DNA from: an uncultured Alistipes sp.
GTDB lineage: Bacteria; Bacteroidota; Bacteroidia; Bacteroidales; Rikenellaceae
Direction of reading: 5' to 3'
Assembly: GCA_944321205.1 (NCBI GenBank)
Contig: CALUKK010000027.1
Coordinates: forward strand, 1-64,000
Length of the DNA: 64,000 bases
This document shows, one piece after another, positions 41,145 to 50,724 of this stretch (its first letter is position 1; each line of letters starts with the position of its first letter). The translations under genes were made by a program, and so were the position numbers. The notes beneath the pieces are model-generated. The model was given only the letters and a program-made list of their open reading frames with translations, was not told the origin of the DNA and made no database searches.

Positions 41145-44063
41145 CTACTCCCGGGGAGCGTCCGTTTGCCCGGCCGCGGGGGTTTGCGCCGGATCCGACT
41201 CCGCGGCGGAATCCTGTGCCGGCTCGGGACGCATGACCATCTCCACCCGATTGCCGTCATCGAGAATCTTCTGCATCAGGGCCCGAACCTCCTCGCCGGT
41301 GATCGACTGCAACGTATGTTCATAGTCGGCCAGGAAATCCGTCCCGTAGCGGACATAGTTCTGGATGTAGCTCAACCAGCTGCCGTTCTGTTCGAGGCTG
41401 GTTTTCCAGTTTTTCAGCAGATATTCGCGGGTCTTCTCGATATCCTCCGTGCGGGGGCCCTTTTCGGCCATCTCACGCAACTCCTTGTTGACGATCTCCC
41501 GCAATTCGTCGGCCATCTTCTCGTTGGTATCGAAGCTGATCTGCAGGCTGTAGCTCTCGAACGGAATGCGCGAAACCGACCCCGAGACGCTGACACCGTA
41601 ACTGCCGCCCTTCTCCTCGCGGATCGACTCCAGGTAACGGGAATCGAGCGCCTGCGTCAGAAGCGTCATCACGAGTCGATTGTGGAGCGTATACTTCATC
41701 TCGCCCGAGAAGTAGTTGCTCACCGAGACCTTCGGCTGCTGCATCACATTGCGGAAATCCTCAAGGTGCTGACCCTTGACGGGACGGACCTTGTCGTCGA
41801 CATAGTCCTGGGCTCTCTTCTGTGCGGGGATCGAGCCGATATACTTCTCGACCAGGGGTTTGAGCTCGTCGAGATCGATATTTCCGACAAAGATGAAGGT
41901 AAAGCCCTTGGCGCCGGGGAAGAGTTTGTGATGGAGTTCGGGGAGGCGGGCGAAATCCACGCCGTCGAGCGTCTCCGGCGTAATCATCTGACGACGGAAG
42001 TGGTCGCTGTACAGCAGTTTGAGGAAACGCTCCTGCATCTCGTAATCGGGATTGGCCTTCGCATTCTCCAACTGGGCCCGCAACAGCGTCATCATCCGGC
42101 TGAAATCATCCTCATTGAAGCGCGGCTGCATGAAATTCAGATAGACCAGTTGCAGCATCGTTTCGAGATCCTGGGGCGAACATCCGCCGCCGACACCGTT
42201 CGAATACTCGTTGATCGAGAGAGCCGTGGCGGCAACCTTGCCGGTCAGGGCCTTCTGCAGATCCACGGCCGAGAAGTTGCCCAGTCCCGAGAAGGAGATG
42301 ACCGATTCAAGCAGCTTGCCCGTGTAATACTCCTCGTCGGAGAGGATCGAAAGTCCTCCGGACGAATAGGAGGTCATCTGTATTTCGTCGGCCTTGAAGG
42401 TGGTCGGCTTCACCAGGATGCGGGCGCCGTTGCGGAGTATCCACTCCGTATAACCGTATCGTTCGTTCTGCGAGGTCTTCTTCACCGGAGAGCCCTTCAA
42501 CACGGTGGTTTCGGGAATCAGCGGCTCCCGGACCGTCGTATCCTCGTAACGCTCGACATCGGCATCGGCGACCTTCTTCATCACGGCGATGAACTCCTCG
42601 GCCGTAGGGGTTTGCAACCCCTCCTTCTCAGGAGCCGTGACGATCAGCACGCGGTTGTTGGGCGCGATGATCCTGGCGGCCAGCTGGTTGACCATGTCGA
42701 CACTGACCATGTTCACCAAGGTGCTGTCGAGTTTCCAGCGCGTTTCGGCATCGGGAATCGCCGTGTTGTACATGTAATTCGAGAGATATTCCTGTACGAA
42801 ACCGCTGTTGCGACGGTCGCCGCGCGTCGTATAGGTACGCTCGCAACCCCGCATCAGATCCTGTTTCACCCGATCGAACTCGCTCTGGGTAAATCCATAA
42901 CGACGCATCTTCTCCATCTCGGTCATGAGGGCCTCGAAGCCTTCGAGGAGTTTGCCGTCCTCGGTCCGGACCGAGAAGGTGGTGCATTCGAGCGTCGGGA
43001 TGATCCCCACGCTGCCGTTGCTCATGCCGGCGCCGAGGAACGGCGCGTCAACCTTCATCGACAACTCGCTCAAGCGGTTGTTCTCCATCGCCCCGAGGAA
43101 CGTATAGAGCACGTTCAGCATCTGGGCCATGCCCGTGTTGTTCATCTCGACGGGTTGGGCGCGCCGCTTGATGAAGAGTTTGGCCGTGGAGCTCTGCATC
43201 TCCTTGTCGGTGAAGATGCTCACAATGGGCTCTTCGTTGTCGGGGACAACGATCACCTCCTTCTTCGGGGCATCGGCGGCCGGCGCCGGAATATCGCTCA
43301 TCAACTTTTTGATCTTCGCCTCAACGGCCTCGGCATCCAGATCCCCCACCACCACGACAGCCTGGTAGTCGGGACGATACCACATGTGATAGAAATCGGC
43401 CAGGGCTTCATGGGGGAAACTTTCGAGACCTTCGAGGTGACCGATCAGATTCCGGTGTTCATAGAGGGTACCCTTGCCCAGGGCCTTGATCATCTCGATC
43501 GACGAACGCCAGCCCGCACCGTCCCGGGTCCGCAGCTCCTCCTTGATGACGCCGCGTTCGGAGTCGATTTCGTCGGGCTCCAGGGCGATGAAGTGTGACC
43601 AGTCGTGCAGAATGAGCAACGCCGAGTCGATGATTCCCTCGCGGACGGTCGGCACCGAGGAGATATTGTATACGGTCTGGTCCCAACTGGTTGCCGCATT
43701 GAGGTTCGCACCGAATTTCACGCCGATCTTCTCCAGATATTCGGTCAGCATCTTGTCGGGCAGATTCAGGGTTCCGTTGAAGGCCATGTGCTCGAGGAAG
43801 TGCGCCAGACCCTGCTGGGCATCGTTCTCCTGAATGGCACCCACATTATGCAGCAGATAAAATTCGGCCTGTCCCTTGGGTTTTTCGTTGTGTCGGACAT
43901 AATAGGTCAGTCCGTTTTCGAGACGCCCCGTGCGGAGCTCCTTGTCGGGAGCAACCGGTCCCATGAGGCGTTGCATCTCCGCAACCTGAGCCTGTTGATC
44001 CGTCTGCGCCACGGCCCCGAGGCCCAGCAGCAGCACTGTCGAGAGAATGAGGATTCTTTTCAT
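41145..44063 (-). CDS. M16 family zinc metallopeptidase (pitrilysin-like)
   Basis: 972 residues with signal peptide (ILILSTVLLLGLGAVAQ), so periplasmic. It contains two M16 repeats. The first has the inverted zinc motif HFLEH (H88, E91, H92) and the downstream acidic ligand region ERGVIKEEL, preceded by the family start GLTYYVRHNEKPKGQAEFYLLHNVGA. The second half (from ~510) lacks the zinc motif, as usual for the non-catalytic partner domain, and contains FTFIFVGNID. Members degrade peptides in a closed chamber. It follows the second GldG-like permease gene by 38 bases on the same strand and may be co-transcribed. Ends in a charged tail rich in Ala/Pro/Asp. Confidence 0.94.
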   Translation of the reverse strand: MKRILILSTVLLLGLGAVAQTDQQAQVAEMQRLMGPVAPDKELRTGRLENGLTYYVRHNEKPKGQAEFYLLHNVGAIQENDAQQGLAHFLEHMAFNGTLNLPDKMLTEYLEKIGVKFGANLNAATSWDQTVYNISSVPTVREGIIDSALLILHDWSHFIALEPDEIDSERGVIKEELRTRDGAGWRSSIEMIKALGKGTLYEHRNLIGHLEGLESFPHEALADFYHMWYRPDYQAVVVVGDLDAEAVEAKIKKLMSDIPAPAADAPKKEVIVVPDNEEPIVSIFTDKEMQSSTAKLFIKRRAQPVEMNNTGMAQMLNVLYTFLGAMENNRLSELSMKVDAPFLGAGMSNGSVGIIPTLECTTFSVRTEDGKLLEGFEALMTEMEKMRRYGFTQSEFDRVKQDLMRGCERTYTTRGDRRNSGFVQEYLSNYMYNTAIPDAETRWKLDSTLVNMVSVDMVNQLAARIIAPNNRVLIVTAPEKEGLQTPTAEEFIAVMKKVADADVERYEDTTVREPLIPETTVLKGSPVKKTSQNERYGYTEWILRNGARILVKPTTFKADEIQMTSYSSGGLSILSDEEYYTGKLLESVISFSGLGNFSAVDLQKALTGKVAATALSINEYSNGVGGGCSPQDLETMLQLVYLNFMQPRFNEDDFSRMMTLLRAQLENAKANPDYEMQERFLKLLYSDHFRRQMITPETLDGVDFARLPELHHKLFPGAKGFTFIFVGNIDLDELKPLVEKYIGSIPAQKRAQDYVDDKVRPVKGQHLEDFRNVMQQPKVSVSNYFSGEMKYTLHNRLVMTLLTQALDSRYLESIREEKGGSYGVSVSGSVSRIPFESYSLQISFDTNEKMADELREIVNKELREMAEKGPRTEDIEKTREYLLKNWKTSLEQNGSWLSYIQNYVRYGTDFLADYEHTLQSITGEEVRALMQKILDDGNRVEMVMRPEPAQDSAAESDPAQTPAAGQTDAPRE

Positions 44064-44101
44064 ATCGGTATTTGAGGTTATCGATAGAACGGATTATTCC
44101 A

Positions 44102-46396
44102 TTATTTATTGCGTCGGCGAATCCAGATGATGACGCTGAGCAGCAGCATGGCTCCGGGAATCACCCCGCAATAGAGGGTTTTGAGCCAGCCGTTGGCCGC
44201 CTGCGTGAGGCTGAGGGCATCGTCGGGAGGCCGCACCCGATGGATCTCCATCGGGAACTCACCATAGCTCATCTGCTTGAATATGGCCTGAATGACCGTA
44301 AAGTTTGCGGCGGGGATTCCGTCACGCACGGTATTCAGTTCGCTGCCTGCAAAGCAATCGGAATCGCCGATGACGACCACGCGCTGCTCGCGGTCGCCGA
44401 CCTCCCGGGTCAGATACTTCATCAGGCTGTACGGCTTTTCGATCTCGCCGCGCTGCGGATCGCAGGTCGGGGTTTCATCCACGAAATTCGAGGTCTGCCG
44501 TTCGTTCCAGACGCCGAGGGAGTCGGTCACGATGCAGTCGATCGTCCGGAAGCCCTTGTCGGCCACCGTCTCCACCCCGCATGCCGAGACCGTCGCGAAG
44601 CAGTTCCCCTCGCGCCGAGCCGTACGAATGGCCGTGGCGACCTCACCGAACGCTTCGGTAAAGTGTCCGACCATGACATCGGCCAGATACTCCCGGGTCG
44701 GACGCACCAGCAGATCCTCCGTAAAGCGCAGGCCCAGAGGTTCGAGCAGGGGATTCATGTTCTCCTGCCGCCGGGGCTCGCCCAACACGACCAGATTGCC
44801 GCCCCGGGCGAGGAATTCAAGGTAATTCCGCATCTCGACCGGCGAAAGGGGCCGGCGCATGTCGGAGATCACCAGAATATCGATTCCCGGATCGACGGGT
44901 TGTTCCAGCGAGAGACTTTCGACCCGGAACCCCTCGTTGATCAGCGAATAACGGAACGTCACCTCCCGGGCAAAGAGTCCGTATCCGCGGACCCCGAAAT
45001 TATCGATGCTCCGCTCCTCGTGTCCGGTCACGAATCCCACCCGGGGCGTCGGAACCACGAGGGTCTTCAGCGCCGTGGAGATTTCGGGCTCGCCCGGCTG
45101 ACGCATGTTGTCCTCGAAAATCCGCAGGAAAACGCGTTGTCCGTTCTCCCGTTCGATCAGGCGGACGAACCGGAAACCCTCACCCGAAAGATCGACCGTC
45201 CGAGCCACCTGCTCGTAAGGCAGGAAACGATCCGGATCCCAGTCGTTGATCTTGCACAGCGTATCCATGCGCTGTTTGTCGTCCAGATCCGGGAAGCGGC
45301 TGTCGAGGAAGGCATTCTGCGCCCGATGGTAGTAGTAGACGTAGCGGATCTTCATCTCGGGTTTGAAACGGATGTAATTCTCGAAACGTTGCAGATCGTA
45401 GTTCCGCGACGAGGGCATACCCTGGTAATAGTTGTCTTCGAGCATGTTGACATAGGTGGTCATCGTCAATCCTCCGGTCAACTGCGAGACAACCTGCTGG
45501 CTGGCCTCCGAAAGGGTGTTGCGTTTGGTCTGGGTGCCGTCGTAATAGTGGACCATCCTGGGTCGCGAGGTCAGATAGCCCAGCCCCAGCACCACGATAA
45601 AGACCGTTCCGTAGCGAAGCAGGTTCCCCGCCAGGGAGGCTTTCGAGCGTTCACCGTGAAGTTTGATGACCGACAGGGCCAGGAACATCAGAACCACCAG
45701 CAGGAAATAGAGCAGATCGGCACTGTTCACCAATCCGTCCATGAAGGTCTTCGAGCGGTCGGCGATCGAGAGCCAATAGGTCAGATCCCGCACGAAATCG
45801 ATCTCCTGACCGACGTTGCCGATGAAGTTCAACACGGCCAGTACGGCCAGCGTTCCGATGGCTGCCACGACCTGATACTGTGTAATGGTGGACATGAAAA
45901 GTCCGATGGCGGCATAGACGCAGACCGTCAGATAGAGTCCCAGCAGCGCCACAAGGACCATCATGATGTCGAAATCCTTGACAACGATCCAGCCCAGAAA
46001 GATCTCCAGCAGCAGAACGGCGACAAAGCCCAGTCCGTAAAGCAGCGTGGCGAAATATTTCCCGAGGATGATCTGCACGTTCGAAACGGGCGACGAATAG
46101 AGCAGCTTGATCGATCCGGAGCTCAACTCGCGGCTCATCAGCCCCATGGTAAGCAGGGGGATGTAGAGATAGAGGTTTTCGAGCATGCGGGTCATCACAC
46201 CCCCATATCCGCCGAAGATGAACGACGAGGCGGCATACGCGCTGTAACCAAGCGCCTTTTCACGGAGCAGCTCCGCCATCTGGCCGCAGAATTCGACTCC
46301 GGCCTGGACGGCGAAGACGATCAGAATCAGCCAGGCGATCGGAGAGCAAAACAGAACGCGGAGTTCCGTTTTCATGATTCTAAGTATCGATCTCAT
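44102..46396 (-). CDS. Fused ABC-2 permease / GldG-like protein (copy 2)
   Basis: 764 residues. The first ~245 form an ABC-2-type permease with six helices (SPIAWLILIVFAVQAG, YLYIPLLTMGLMSRELSSGSIKLLYSSPVSNVQIILGKY), like GldF. After a further helix (~265-280) comes a large periplasmic GldG/IFT52-like domain (~300-730: LGEPRRQENMNPLLEPLGLRF, IGDSDCFAGSELN) and a final C-terminal transmembrane helix (VIPGAMLLLSVIIWIRRR). In gliding flavobacteria GldF and GldG are separate; here they are one polypeptide. It follows its ATPase gene by 29 bases and is closely similar in layout to the protein encoded at 47356-49701. Substrate unknown. Confidence 0.88.
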   Translation of the reverse strand: MRSILRIMKTELRVLFCSPIAWLILIVFAVQAGVEFCGQMAELLREKALGYSAYAASSFIFGGYGGVMTRMLENLYLYIPLLTMGLMSRELSSGSIKLLYSSPVSNVQIILGKYFATLLYGLGFVAVLLLEIFLGWIVVKDFDIMMVLVALLGLYLTVCVYAAIGLFMSTITQYQVVAAIGTLAVLAVLNFIGNVGQEIDFVRDLTYWLSIADRSKTFMDGLVNSADLLYFLLVVLMFLALSVIKLHGERSKASLAGNLLRYGTVFIVVLGLGYLTSRPRMVHYYDGTQTKRNTLSEASQQVVSQLTGGLTMTTYVNMLEDNYYQGMPSSRNYDLQRFENYIRFKPEMKIRYVYYYHRAQNAFLDSRFPDLDDKQRMDTLCKINDWDPDRFLPYEQVARTVDLSGEGFRFVRLIERENGQRVFLRIFEDNMRQPGEPEISTALKTLVVPTPRVGFVTGHEERSIDNFGVRGYGLFAREVTFRYSLINEGFRVESLSLEQPVDPGIDILVISDMRRPLSPVEMRNYLEFLARGGNLVVLGEPRRQENMNPLLEPLGLRFTEDLLVRPTREYLADVMVGHFTEAFGEVATAIRTARREGNCFATVSACGVETVADKGFRTIDCIVTDSLGVWNERQTSNFVDETPTCDPQRGEIEKPYSLMKYLTREVGDREQRVVVIGDSDCFAGSELNTVRDGIPAANFTVIQAIFKQMSYGEFPMEIHRVRPPDDALSLTQAANGWLKTLYCGVIPGAMLLLSVIIWIRRRNK

Positions 46397-46425
46397 GATG
46401 AATGCGGATTAACGGATAAGCGGTT

Positions 46426-47352
46426 TCATTTTCCGGAGAGTTTGGCGAAGACCGTGTCGAGGGACTGTTTTTCGAGGAAGATCTCGCTGAGCTGCCATCC
46501 CCCGTCGACGCTTCGCCGCAGGATTTCGCGAACGATGGAGTCGTCGCCCTCGAAATGGATCCGCAGCCGCCGGCCCGTGATCCGCTCGACACGTTGCACG
46601 GTGGGGATCGACAGCAGCACCTCATCGCTTGGAGCGGCGTCCATCATCACCACCAGCGTCGACGGAGCCGCACAGTTGTTGAATTCGGCGAGCGTTCCGG
46701 AGAAGACCATGCGCCCGTGTTCGATCATCTTGATCTGGTCGCAAAGCGCCTGCACCTCCGCAAGGATATGCGTCGAGATCAGCACGGCCCGCTCCCGGGC
46801 AATTTCGCGGATCAACGCCCGGACCTGAATGATCTGATTGGGATCCAGGCCGTTGGTCGGTTCGTCAAGCACCACGAACGGCGGATTGTGAATTATCGAC
46901 TGCGCGATCCCCACACGCTGCTGATAACCACCCGAAAGATTCCGGATCAACCGTCCGGAATACTCCGTAAGGCCGCACTTGCGTTCGGCACGTTCGATGG
47001 CCGCGGGGATCTCCGCCTTCGGGACGCGCCGGATGTCGGCACAATGCCAAAGATACTCCTCGACGGTAAGTTCGGGATGCAACGGGGCCCGTTGGGGAAG
47101 GAATCCCAACAGTTTTTTGGCTTCGATGGGGTTTTCGCGGATATTGATTCCGCCAAGCAACACATCGCCTTCGGTTTGATTCAGCACCCCGCAAATGATA
47201 TTCATTGTCGTGGACTTCCCGGCGCCGTTCGACCCGAGCAGTCCGACGACCCCCCGACCGCTGATCTCGAAATTGATGTCCCGGATCGCCCAGTCGACAC
47301 TGTACCGGTGCGAGAGATGCCTCACTTCGACGATTTTGGGTTTGTTTTCCAT
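46426..47352 (-). CDS. ABC transporter ATPase, GldA-like (copy 2)
   Basis: 308 residues. ATP-binding motifs are all intact: Walker A GSNGAGKST (~39-47), Q-loop GFLPQRAPL, signature LSGGYQQR (~139), Walker B FVVLDEPTNGLDP and H-loop STH. The C-terminal ~90 residues are the extension seen in GldA/NatA-like ATPases. It pairs with the fused permease gene 29 bases downstream. Very similar in order of motifs to the ATPase at 49698-50633, which precedes the other permease, so ATPase and permease were duplicated as a unit. Its start overlaps nothing; three bases separate it from the permease stop upstream. Confidence 0.93.
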   Translation of the reverse strand: MENKPKIVEVRHLSHRYSVDWAIRDINFEISGRGVVGLLGSNGAGKSTTMNIICGVLNQTEGDVLLGGINIRENPIEAKKLLGFLPQRAPLHPELTVEEYLWHCADIRRVPKAEIPAAIERAERKCGLTEYSGRLIRNLSGGYQQRVGIAQSIIHNPPFVVLDEPTNGLDPNQIIQVRALIREIARERAVLISTHILAEVQALCDQIKMIEHGRMVFSGTLAEFNNCAAPSTLVVMMDAAPSDEVLLSIPTVQRVERITGRRLRIHFEGDDSIVREILRRSVDGGWQLSEIFLEKQSLDTVFAKLSGK

Positions 47353-47355
47353 GAT

Positions 47356-49701
47356 TTATCCGCGTTGACGTTTGACGATTAACACAAGGCCGGCCAGCAG
47401 CAACAGCCCCGGAACAATCCACATCATGGCGATCTTGTTCCATTTGCGGGCGGGTTTTCCGGGTCGGATTTCGTTGTCGATGGGATCCGGATGGGTGGTA
47501 TCGATCGGGAACTGATCGTAGGACATCCAACGGAACACCCCGTTGATAAGCGAGAAATTGGTGGCCGCAAACCAGTATTGGGCCGACAGTCCGCGGTTGC
47601 TGATGCAGTCGGCATCTCCGACCACCACGATCCGCTGCTCTTTCTGCCCGACCCGACGCGAAAGGGCCACGGCCAACAGGAACTCACCCTGGTGCTCTCC
47701 GGCCGCCGGATTGAATTGCGGGACCTCATCGATATAATCGGTGGTTTCGCGTTCGTTCCAGGCGCCCTCCGCGTCGGTCACAAGAAGCGGGATGCGCCGG
47801 AATGTCGAGTCGTCGCCGTAAGGACGGATCTCCACGCCTCCGGGAATGGCAACCCGATAACCGTAGAGACGCAGGCGTTCGAAGCGGGGATAAATCATGG
47901 CAGCCTGAGGGGTTATGACGGCCGGCACCAGGGTAGGATCCTGATCCGTGGTCGGTTGCACGATCATCTCCTCACCGAATTCAAGCCCCAGATCATGCAG
48001 GATGGGATTCATGGTCCGGGCGCGGTTCACATCCCCGAGCAGATAGAGATTGCCGCCCCGGGCGATGTAGGCATCCAGCCGGGCACGTTCGACATCCGAC
48101 AACGGAGTCTTCAGATCCGCCAGCACCACGATATCGACTCCTTCGGGGATGTCGCCGGCCGCGAGATCCAGCTCTTCGGGCGTAAAGCCCTGATTGATCA
48201 AAGAGTTGCGGAACGAGAGGTTATGACTGAAGCGATTGTATCCCCGATCTCCGGGATTGTCCATCGTCCGGTCGGTGTGTCCCGTAAGGAGGGCAACCCG
48301 CGGCGAAGGATCCAGAAAACGCCGGAAGGCCGCCGAAATCTCCGCCTCACCCGGATGCTTCTCCATATCGTCGAACATGCGCAGCACGGCCGTCTGTCCA
48401 TCTCCGTATTCGACCACCCGGATAATGCGATAACCTTCGGGCTTCAGATCGATCATGCGGTCGATCTGCTCCTTGTCGAGGACCTTGCGGAACTTCATGC
48501 CGTTGGCTTCAGAGATGATCCGGGCCAACTCTTCGTCGGTATGTCCCGGATAGCGTTCCCGAAGCTGTTCATTGCCGCAATCCGCCCAATAGTAGACATA
48601 TTTCATCTTGATCGCGGGCTTGAAACGCAGATACTTCTCGAAACGTCGAAGGTCATCGTTCCGCTGTATCGGCATCACGGAATAGGCGTTCGGATCCAGC
48701 ACATTCACATAGGTCGTGATGGTCATCGGCGCATCGAGCCGGGCCATTATATCGAGGCTTTCGCGCGCCAACGTATTGCTGTCGGGGCGTGTGGCATCCA
48801 GATAGAACTTGCTTTCGGGCCGCGACGAGACCAGCGCCACGGCGATCAATGCCACACAGGCTCCGCCATACGACAAGAAGCGGCGTCGGAAATTGCGTTC
48901 GGCACGATCCGTATTGAGTTTGATGATCGACAGCGAGAGGAAAAAGAGAATCAATGCCAGGAAATAGACCACCGCCTCACTGGCATTCATTCCCAGGATG
49001 AATTCGTAGACCCGGCCGCGGATCGAGAGCCAATAGGTCAGATCGCGAATCAGTTCGGTGGATTGTCCCACCTGACCGATGTAGTTCAGCACGGCCAGCA
49101 CGGCCAGCGTTCCGACGCCGGCCACCACCTGATAGGAGGTGATCGTCGACATGAAGAGCCCGATGGCCGAATAGGTGCACAGCAACAGGAAGATTCCCAG
49201 TACGCCGGTCAAGGCGAAGGGCAGATCGAGATGCTCGACGGCGAAGCAGGCATATACCACATATCCCAGGAGGATCAACGTAAGGGTCAGTCCGTAGGTC
49301 AGGATGGCGAGATACTTGCCCAGGATGATCGAGGCATTGGAGATCGGCGACGAGAAGAGCAGTTTGATCGAACCGCTGGCATATTCGCGGCTCATCAGGC
49401 CCATCGAAATCAACGGGATATAGAGATACAGATAGTTCGTCACGGGCGGGAAGATCCCCTGCATGCCGGAAAAGAGGCCTCCGGTGACACCATAACCTCC
49501 ATATCCCATCAGTTTGCTGCGAATATAGGTATCCATGACGCCGGAGAAGCTCATCCCCACCTGGAAGGCGAAGATGACCAGCACGAGCCAGGCTACCGGC
49601 GAATAGAACATCGTATTGAGTTCGATGCGGGCGATGCGCAGCGTGGAGCGCAGAAAATGGTTGGATTTCATGACGGCAAGAACGTTTCCGGGGTTTGTCA
49701 T
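47356..49701 (-). CDS. Fused ABC-2 permease / GldG-like protein (copy 1)
   Basis: 781 residues from ATG 49701. Same design as the downstream copy: N-terminal permease with SPVAWLVLVIFAFQVGMSF and ISMGLMSREYASGSIKLLFSSPISNASIILGKY, then a GldG-like periplasmic region (LLGDVNRARTMNPILHDLGLEFGEE, VVVGDADCISNRGL) and a final helix with RQRG tail. ATG 49701 overlaps the ATPase stop by 4 nt (ATGA), suggesting coupled translation; a second ATG at 49671 fits the paralogue better in length, so the true start is open. Export or envelope maintenance is inferred from the GldFG relationship; gliding itself is not expected in this group of organisms. Confidence 0.87.
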   Translation of the reverse strand: MTNPGNVLAVMKSNHFLRSTLRIARIELNTMFYSPVAWLVLVIFAFQVGMSFSGVMDTYIRSKLMGYGGYGVTGGLFSGMQGIFPPVTNYLYLYIPLISMGLMSREYASGSIKLLFSSPISNASIILGKYLAILTYGLTLTLILLGYVVYACFAVEHLDLPFALTGVLGIFLLLCTYSAIGLFMSTITSYQVVAGVGTLAVLAVLNYIGQVGQSTELIRDLTYWLSIRGRVYEFILGMNASEAVVYFLALILFFLSLSIIKLNTDRAERNFRRRFLSYGGACVALIAVALVSSRPESKFYLDATRPDSNTLARESLDIMARLDAPMTITTYVNVLDPNAYSVMPIQRNDDLRRFEKYLRFKPAIKMKYVYYWADCGNEQLRERYPGHTDEELARIISEANGMKFRKVLDKEQIDRMIDLKPEGYRIIRVVEYGDGQTAVLRMFDDMEKHPGEAEISAAFRRFLDPSPRVALLTGHTDRTMDNPGDRGYNRFSHNLSFRNSLINQGFTPEELDLAAGDIPEGVDIVVLADLKTPLSDVERARLDAYIARGGNLYLLGDVNRARTMNPILHDLGLEFGEEMIVQPTTDQDPTLVPAVITPQAAMIYPRFERLRLYGYRVAIPGGVEIRPYGDDSTFRRIPLLVTDAEGAWNERETTDYIDEVPQFNPAAGEHQGEFLLAVALSRRVGQKEQRIVVVGDADCISNRGLSAQYWFAATNFSLINGVFRWMSYDQFPIDTTHPDPIDNEIRPGKPARKWNKIAMMWIVPGLLLLAGLVLIVKRQRG

Positions 49702-50633
49702 AGATTTTGTCCGCGCTTGCCCGAGAGTTGGGCGAAGATTTCGTCGAGCGAGCTGCGTTCGATATAGATTTCGCGCAGGTCCCACTCCCGAAGCACACTC
49801 TGACGGATATATTCGCGGGTCACGCGGCAATCATCCTGGAAACGGATGCGCAACCGGTTTTCGTCCAGGGGTTCGATGTCCCGTACGACGGCGATGCTGC
49901 GAAGGGTCTCGAGCGGCGGCACCTCGCCGAACTCGACGATGAAACTCGTCGGTTCGATATAGTTGTCGAACTCCTCCATGGTTCCCGAGAAGACCAGCCG
50001 TCCGTGTTCGATCATCTTGATCTGGCTGCAAATGGCCTGGACTTCCGAGAGAATATGGGTCGACAAGAGCACCGAATGGCTGGAGGCGATTTCGCGGATC
50101 AGGTTCCGGATTTCGACGATCTGATTGGGATCCAGGCCGTTCGTAGGTTCATCGAGGACCACGAACTTCGGGTTGTGAACGATGGCCTGGGCAATGCCCA
50201 CGCGCTGTTGATAGCCGCCCGAGAGGTTGCGGATCAGACGGCCCGCATACCCGGTGATGGCACACCGCTCCATGGCCCGCCCCACCGCTTCGGGGATCCG
50301 GGCCGGATCCATCAGCCGCAAATGGGCGCAATGGGTCAGATACTCACGCACGGTAAGATCCGCATAAAGAGGGGGTTTCTGCGGCAGAAAACCGATATGG
50401 CGTTTTGCCTCGACGGGGTTCTCCCGCAGGTCCACGCCCTCGATCAGCACCTGGCCGCGCGTCTGGTTGAGCACGCCGCAAATAATGTTCATCGTTGTGG
50501 ATTTCCCGGCGCCGTTCGATCCGAGCAGCCCCACCACTCCCTGATCGGTAATATCGAAACTGATATCCTGAATGGCCCATTGCACATGGTACTTGTGCCA
50601 CAGGTTTCTTACCGATACGACAGCATTGTCCAT
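49698..50633 (-). CDS. ABC transporter ATPase, GldA-like (copy 1)
   Basis: 311 residues from ATG 50633, chosen because it begins DNAVVSVRNLWHKYHVQWAIQ, in register with the paralogue; a longer frame to 50717 reaches into a hairpin and is rejected. Walker A GSNGAGKST, signature LSGGYQQR, Walker B FVVLDEPTNGLDP and H-loop STH are intact. It is the first gene of a five-gene run (ATPase, permease-GldG, ATPase, permease-GldG, M16 peptidase) on the minus strand. It likely powers the fused permease encoded next to it. The two ATPase copies could form homodimers or a heterodimer; the sequence does not say. Confidence 0.93.
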   Translation of the reverse strand: MDNAVVSVRNLWHKYHVQWAIQDISFDITDQGVVGLLGSNGAGKSTTMNIICGVLNQTRGQVLIEGVDLRENPVEAKRHIGFLPQKPPLYADLTVREYLTHCAHLRLMDPARIPEAVGRAMERCAITGYAGRLIRNLSGGYQQRVGIAQAIVHNPKFVVLDEPTNGLDPNQIVEIRNLIREIASSHSVLLSTHILSEVQAICSQIKMIEHGRLVFSGTMEEFDNYIEPTSFIVEFGEVPPLETLRSIAVVRDIEPLDENRLRIRFQDDCRVTREYIRQSVLREWDLREIYIERSSLDEIFAQLSGKRGQNL

Positions 50634-50672
50634 AAAAAAGTCGGTTGCAAATATTCGTATGATTTCGATTGT

Positions 50673-50700
50673 CACCCCGCAGTCTTGAGACTGCGGGGTG
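50673..50700. terminator. Perfect 12-bp hairpin between ABC and lipoprotein genes
   Basis: CACCCCGCAGTC (50673-50684) pairs perfectly with GACTGCGGGGTG (50689-50700) around TTGA. It lies 24 bases after the stop of the PKD-like lipoprotein gene. No T run follows on either strand, so termination efficiency is uncertain. Confidence 0.6.
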
Positions 50701-50724
50701 GCATCGTTCCAACACAAGTCACGA

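Noticed and set aside
50634..50717. N-terminal extension of the GldA-like ATPase to 50717
   Set aside because: The added residues run through a perfect hairpin and do not match the paralogue, which begins in register with ATG 50633.
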